64,000 bases of DNA from Acidimicrobiales bacterium (GTDB lineage: Bacteria > Actinomycetota > Acidimicrobiia > Acidimicrobiales > DATDAH01): NCBI GenBank assembly GCA_016794585.1, contig JAEUJM010000002.1, positions 1-64,000 of the forward strand, in the 5' to 3' direction. A program made the position numbers and the translations under genes. Numbering within the stretch: position 1 is the stretch's first letter; each line of letters starts with the position of its first letter. Below the pieces are notes generated by a model. The model saw only the letters and a program-made list of their open reading frames with translations, did no database searches and was not told the origin of the DNA. Below are positions 61,204 through 64,000 of the stretch, piece by piece.

Positions 61204-62003
61204 CCGCCCCCGGGGCCAAGCCCCGCCTGGCGGTGTGGAAGTTCTCGTCCTGCGACGGGTGCCAGCTCACCCTGCTCGACCGCGAGGACGAGCTGCTGGC
61301 CGTCGCCGACGCCGTCGACATCGGCTACTTCCTCGAGGCCACGAGCGCACAGGTCGAGGGTCCCTACGACGTGTCCCTGGTCGAGGGTTCGATCACCACG
61401 CCCCACGACGTCGAGCGCATCCAGGAGGTGCGGGCGGCGTCCAAGGTGCTCATCACCATCGGGGCCTGCGCCACCGCCGGCGGCATCCAGGGCCTGCGCA
61501 ACTTCGCCGACGTCGACGAGTTCGTCTCCGTCGTCTACGCCAGCCCGTCGTTCATCGACACCCTCGCCACCTCGACGGCCATCGCCGACCACGTGCCGGT
61601 CGACCTCGAGCTGCGGGGATGCCCCATCGACGGCCGCCAGCTGCTCGAGGTGGTCGGCGCGCTCCTGGCCGGTCGCAAGCCGGTGGTGAGCGGACAGAGC
61701 GTGTGCGTCGAGTGCAAGGCGGCCGGCAACGTCTGCGTCCTGGTGGCCCACGGCACCCCCTGCCTGGGCCCCGTCACCCACGCCGGATGCGGCGCGCTGT
61801 GCCCGAGCTACCACCGCGGCTGCTACGGCTGCTTCGGCCCGTCCGAGTCGTCGATGCCGGAGTCGCTCGCCCCCGCACTCGCCGCCGTGGGCATGGACGA
61901 ATCGGACCAGGGCCGCTTCCTGCGGACCTTCAACGCGTGGGCCGAGCCGTTCCGCTCGGCCAGCACCGTGCGCCTGCCCGACCCCCACCGGAGGCAACCG
62001 TGA
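61200..62003 (+). CDS. hydD: Group 3b [NiFe]-hydrogenase small (delta) subunit
   Basis: 267 residues. The proximal 4Fe-4S cluster ligands are recognisable in [11 protein letters not shown] near residue 18, GACATAGG near 95 and RGCPIDG near 140. The C-terminal third carries further clusters ([30 protein letters not shown]). There is no Tat signal, so it is a soluble hydrogenase. It accepts electrons from the large subunit. ATGA overlap at the 5' end and GTGA at the 3' end make it strictly coupled to its neighbours. Confidence 0.93.
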   Translation: MTAPGAKPRLAVWKFSSCDGCQLTLLDREDELLAVADAVDIGYFLEATSAQVEGPYDVSLVEGSITTPHDVERIQEVRAASKVLITIGACATAGGIQGLRNFADVDEFVSVVYASPSFIDTLATSTAIADHVPVDLELRGCPIDGRQLLEVVGALLAGRKPVVSGQSVCVECKAAGNVCVLVAHGTPCLGPVTHAGCGALCPSYHRGCYGCFGPSESSMPESLAPALAAVGMDESDQGRFLRTFNAWAEPFRSASTVRLPDPHRRQP

Positions 62004-63298
62004 GCGACGACACGACCCGCACCATCAAGGTCGAGGCGCTCGCCCGGGTCGAGGGTGAGGGGGCCATGCACGTCGAGATCCGCGACGGGGCCCTCGTCGG
62101 CGTCGAGCTCCAGATCTACGAGCCGCCCCGCTTCTTCGAGGCGTTCCTGCGCGGCCGGCGCCACACCGAGCCGCCCGACATCACCGCCCGCATCTGCGGG
62201 ATCTGCCCGGTCGCCTACCAGATGAGTGCGTGCGAGGCCATCGAGGACGCCTGCGGCGTGGTGGTGGACGGGCCACTCCGTGCCCTGCGCCGGCTCCTCT
62301 ACTGCGGCGAGTGGATCGAGAGCCACACGCTGCACGTGTACATGCTCCACGCGCCCGACTTCCTCGGGTACCACGGCGCCATCGAGATGGCCGCCGACCA
62401 CCGCGAGCGGGTCGAGCAGGGCCTCGCGCTGAAGAAGGTGGGCAACCAGATCGTCGAGGTGCTCGGCGGGCGCGCCATCCATCCCCTCAACGTGCGGGTG
62501 GGCGGCTTCTACCGGGTGCCCACGCGGCGGGAGCTGCAGCCGGTGCTCGACGGCCTGCTGCGGGTGCGCGAGATCGCCGAGGGGACCGTCCGGTGGGTCG
62601 GCGCGTTCGACATGCCCGACCTCACCTACGACCACGAGCTGGTCGCCCTCTCACGGCCCGACGAGTACGCCGTCGTGGGGGGGAACGTGGTCTCGAGCTC
62701 GGGCCTCGACATCCCCGTGTCGGCGTTCCTCGACGAGTTCGCCGAGGAGCACGTCGCCCGCTCGAACGCGCTGCACGCCTACCGGTCCGATGGCACCCGC
62801 TACCTCGTCGGGCCCATGGCCCGCTTCGCCCTCGGCTACGACCGGCTCTCCGAGAGCGCCCGGGCGGCCGCGGTCGAGGTCGGCGTCGGCCCCGACGACC
62901 GCAACCCCTTCCGCAGCATCGTGGTGCGGGCGGTCGAGGTCCTGCACGCCGTTGACGAGGCCATCGGCCTGATCGAGGCCTACGAGCCGCCGGACCAGCC
63001 GGCGGTGCCGGTCGAGCCCCGCGCCGGGGTCGGCCACGGCGTCTCCGAGGCGCCTCGCGGGCTGCTGTACCACCGCTACACGCTCGACGACGAAGGCTTC
63101 ATCACCGACGCGGTCATCGTCCCGCCGACTTCTCAGAACCAGCCGAGCATCGAAGCCGACCTGTTCCGCCTGGTCGAGCAGAACCTCGACCTCGACGACG
63201 ACGCGCTGCGCCACGTGTGCGAGCAGTCGATCCGCAACCACGACCCCTGCATCTCCTGCGCCACCCACTTCCTCGACCTGACCGTGGACCGGGGGTGA
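62000..63298 (+). CDS. hydA: Group 3b [NiFe]-hydrogenase large (alpha) subunit
   Basis: 432 residues. The nickel-iron centre is held by cysteines in [11 protein letters not shown] near residue 58 (L1) and in DPCISCATH near 418 (L2). The C-terminus extends nine residues past the final His (FLDLTVDRG), the piece removed by a maturation protease. Segments [10 protein letters not shown] and [17 protein letters not shown] also match the family. It catalyses reversible H2 oxidation with NADP(H) via the other subunits; some relatives also reduce polysulfide. No Hyp maturation genes are in the window, so they must lie elsewhere. The GTG overlaps the previous TGA. Confidence 0.95.
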   Translation: MSDDTTRTIKVEALARVEGEGAMHVEIRDGALVGVELQIYEPPRFFEAFLRGRRHTEPPDITARICGICPVAYQMSACEAIEDACGVVVDGPLRALRRLLYCGEWIESHTLHVYMLHAPDFLGYHGAIEMAADHRERVEQGLALKKVGNQIVEVLGGRAIHPLNVRVGGFYRVPTRRELQPVLDGLLRVREIAEGTVRWVGAFDMPDLTYDHELVALSRPDEYAVVGGNVVSSSGLDIPVSAFLDEFAEEHVARSNALHAYRSDGTRYLVGPMARFALGYDRLSESARAAAVEVGVGPDDRNPFRSIVVRAVEVLHAVDEAIGLIEAYEPPDQPAVPVEPRAGVGHGVSEAPRGLLYHRYTLDDEGFITDAVIVPPTSQNQPSIEADLFRLVEQNLDLDDDALRHVCEQSIRNHDPCISCATHFLDLTVDRG

Positions 63299-63825
63299 CC
63301 GGGCCGGCTCGCGTGGCGGTGCTCGCCGTCGGCAACCGGTTCGCAGGCGATGACGGCGTGGCCTTCGCGGTGCTGGAGGCGGCACGGGCCGACCTGCCCG
63401 AAGAGGTCGTCGTGCACGAGTTGGACGGCGAGGCCGCTCGCATCCTCGACGCCTGGGAAGGGTGTCGGGCCGCCGTGGTCGTGGATGCCGCCCGCTCGGG
63501 GTCGCCGACGGGCACGGTGCACCGGGTCGTGGTCGACGCGCCGGACCCGTCGCTGGCCTGGAACGGTCCCGGCCCCCGGGTAGTGGGGCTCAACCTGCCG
63601 GCGCACGCCAGCAGCCACGGCGCCGGTGTGGCCGAGGCGCTGGCGTTGGGCGCCGTGCTCGGCCGTCGACCTCAGGAGGTGGTCCTCGTCGGCATCGAGG
63701 GCGCTCGGTTCGGGCCGGGCGACGGCCTGTCCCACGAGGTGGTCCATGCCGTCCCCGCCGCGACGCGCCTGCTCGTGGCCGAGGCGCAGCGCCTGGCCGC
63801 TCACCGCGACGATCGTGTGATCTGA
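63295..63825 (+). CDS. Hydrogenase maturation protease
   Basis: 176 residues of the HycI/HyaD/HybD endopeptidase family, which cuts the C-terminal tail of the large subunit after nickel insertion. Family features are [12 protein letters not shown] at the N-terminus, VVVDAARSG with the nickel-contact Asp, and the later His in [11 protein letters not shown]. The GTG overlaps the hydA TGA (GTGA). Its presence directly after hydA is the normal arrangement, and its target is the nine-residue tail there. The protein is slightly longer than average at the C-terminus. Confidence 0.9.
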   Translation: MTGPARVAVLAVGNRFAGDDGVAFAVLEAARADLPEEVVVHELDGEAARILDAWEGCRAAVVVDAARSGSPTGTVHRVVVDAPDPSLAWNGPGPRVVGLNLPAHASSHGAGVAEALALGAVLGRRPQEVVLVGIEGARFGPGDGLSHEVVHAVPAATRLLVAEAQRLAAHRDDRVI

Positions 63826-63827
63826 CG

Positions 63828-63871
63828 GGCACCGAGCGCACCTGTCCTGCGGTCGGTCGCCCTCGGGTGCC
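63828..63871. terminator. Hairpin after the hydrogenase operon
   Basis: GGCACCGAG (63828-63836) pairs with CTCGGGTGCC (63862-63871) with one bulged G. It lies between the maturation-protease stop and the convergent partial gene, so it can serve both. Confidence 0.5.
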
Positions 63872-63873
63872 GG

Positions 63874-64000
63874 TCAGCTGGGCACGGAGTCGCGATCTGC
63901 CGGGACGGGCGGTCGGACAGGCTGGTCCCAGACCGGCTGTCCCGGCTGCGAACGGCGCTTGACCAGCAGCTCGAGCTCGTCGAGCGCCGGCGTGGACCGG
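63874..64000 (-). CDS. C-terminal part of an unrecognised protein (5' end outside window)
   Basis: On the minus strand the frame is open from the window edge to TGA at 63874-63876, giving about 41 residues: a short helical segment (LDELELLVKRR), then a Pro/Gln/Val-rich tail ending in DRDSVPS. I do not recognise it. Codon use fits the surrounding genes and the hairpin just beyond the stop would end it, so it is likely the end of a real gene convergent with the hydrogenase operon. Confidence 0.45.
   Translation of the reverse strand, partial: RSTPALDELELLVKRRSQPGQPVWDQPVRPPVPADRDSVPS

Overview
This is a very GC-rich, gene-dense actinobacterial chromosome segment. It shows GTG starts, ATGA/GTGA translational overlaps, F420-type LLM oxidoreductases, a DUF4032 protein, a LpqY-SugABC-like sugar importer and TreX/TreY/TreZ enzymes. 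The mix, including an acyl-CoA synthetase/GNAT fusion and a group 3b [NiFe]-hydrogenase, best fits the Acidimicrobiia. That placement is an inference; no rRNA or other phylogenetic marker lies in the window. I saw no tRNA, rRNA, CRISPR array, insertion sequence or prophage.

Layout. 0-10 kb: oxidoreductases, an acyl-CoA ligase, two secreted lipoproteins (one with a probable CTG start), the GTPase EngB, a nitroreductase and an LLM oxidoreductase. 10-15 kb: a large ATPase-LuxR regulator, divergent from a secreted seven-repeat beta-propeller/RTX protein. 15-23 kb: a free-standing cyclic-nucleotide-binding protein, then a transglutaminase / ATP-grasp / alpha-E locus in which the ATP-grasp and alpha-E modules occur both as separate proteins and fused, divergent from a DUF4032 kinase-like protein. 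23-27 kb: an ABC sugar importer. 27-31 kb: DUF1269, amidase, phospholipase D and SIMPL proteins. 31.8-38.3 kb: glycogen debranching enzyme, maltooligosyltrehalose synthase and, convergent, the trehalohydrolase. 38-48 kb: acyltransferase, orphan response regulator, carbonic anhydrase, metallophosphoesterase, cupin, saccharopine dehydrogenase-like protein, GNAT/acyl-CoA synthetase and CHAD protein. 48-54 kb: carotenoid oxygenase, thiolase, acyl-CoA dehydrogenase, fatty-acid hydroxylase/sterol-desaturase and TetR regulator. 54-58.7 kb: a proline-rich membrane protein and a MacB-type ABC system. 58.7-63.8 kb: a six-gene group 3b hydrogenase operon with a cyclic-nucleotide-binding-like subunit inserted in it.

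How genes may work together. The sugar importer and the three trehalose enzymes suggest coupled trehalose/glycogen metabolism. The hydrogenase operon encodes iron-sulfur, flavin, small and large subunits plus a maturation protease, all joined by overlapping start and stop codons. The carotenoid-oxygenase block looks like a lipid or isoprenoid degradation or modification unit.

A recurring regulatory grammar is visible. Many genes have a TANNNT-like -10 box 6-8 bases before the start codon with no Shine-Dalgarno, which implies leaderless mRNAs. In the TetR gene this box and the GTG start are covered by a perfect 13-3-13 palindrome. A similar palindrome covers the hydrogenase operon start, and two copies of a 14-bp motif flank the LuxR-type regulator. 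The most system-like candidates are the duplicated ATP-grasp/alpha-E/transglutaminase locus and the hydrogenase with its unusual CNB subunit. Functions are inferred from motifs and family knowledge; no database search was run.
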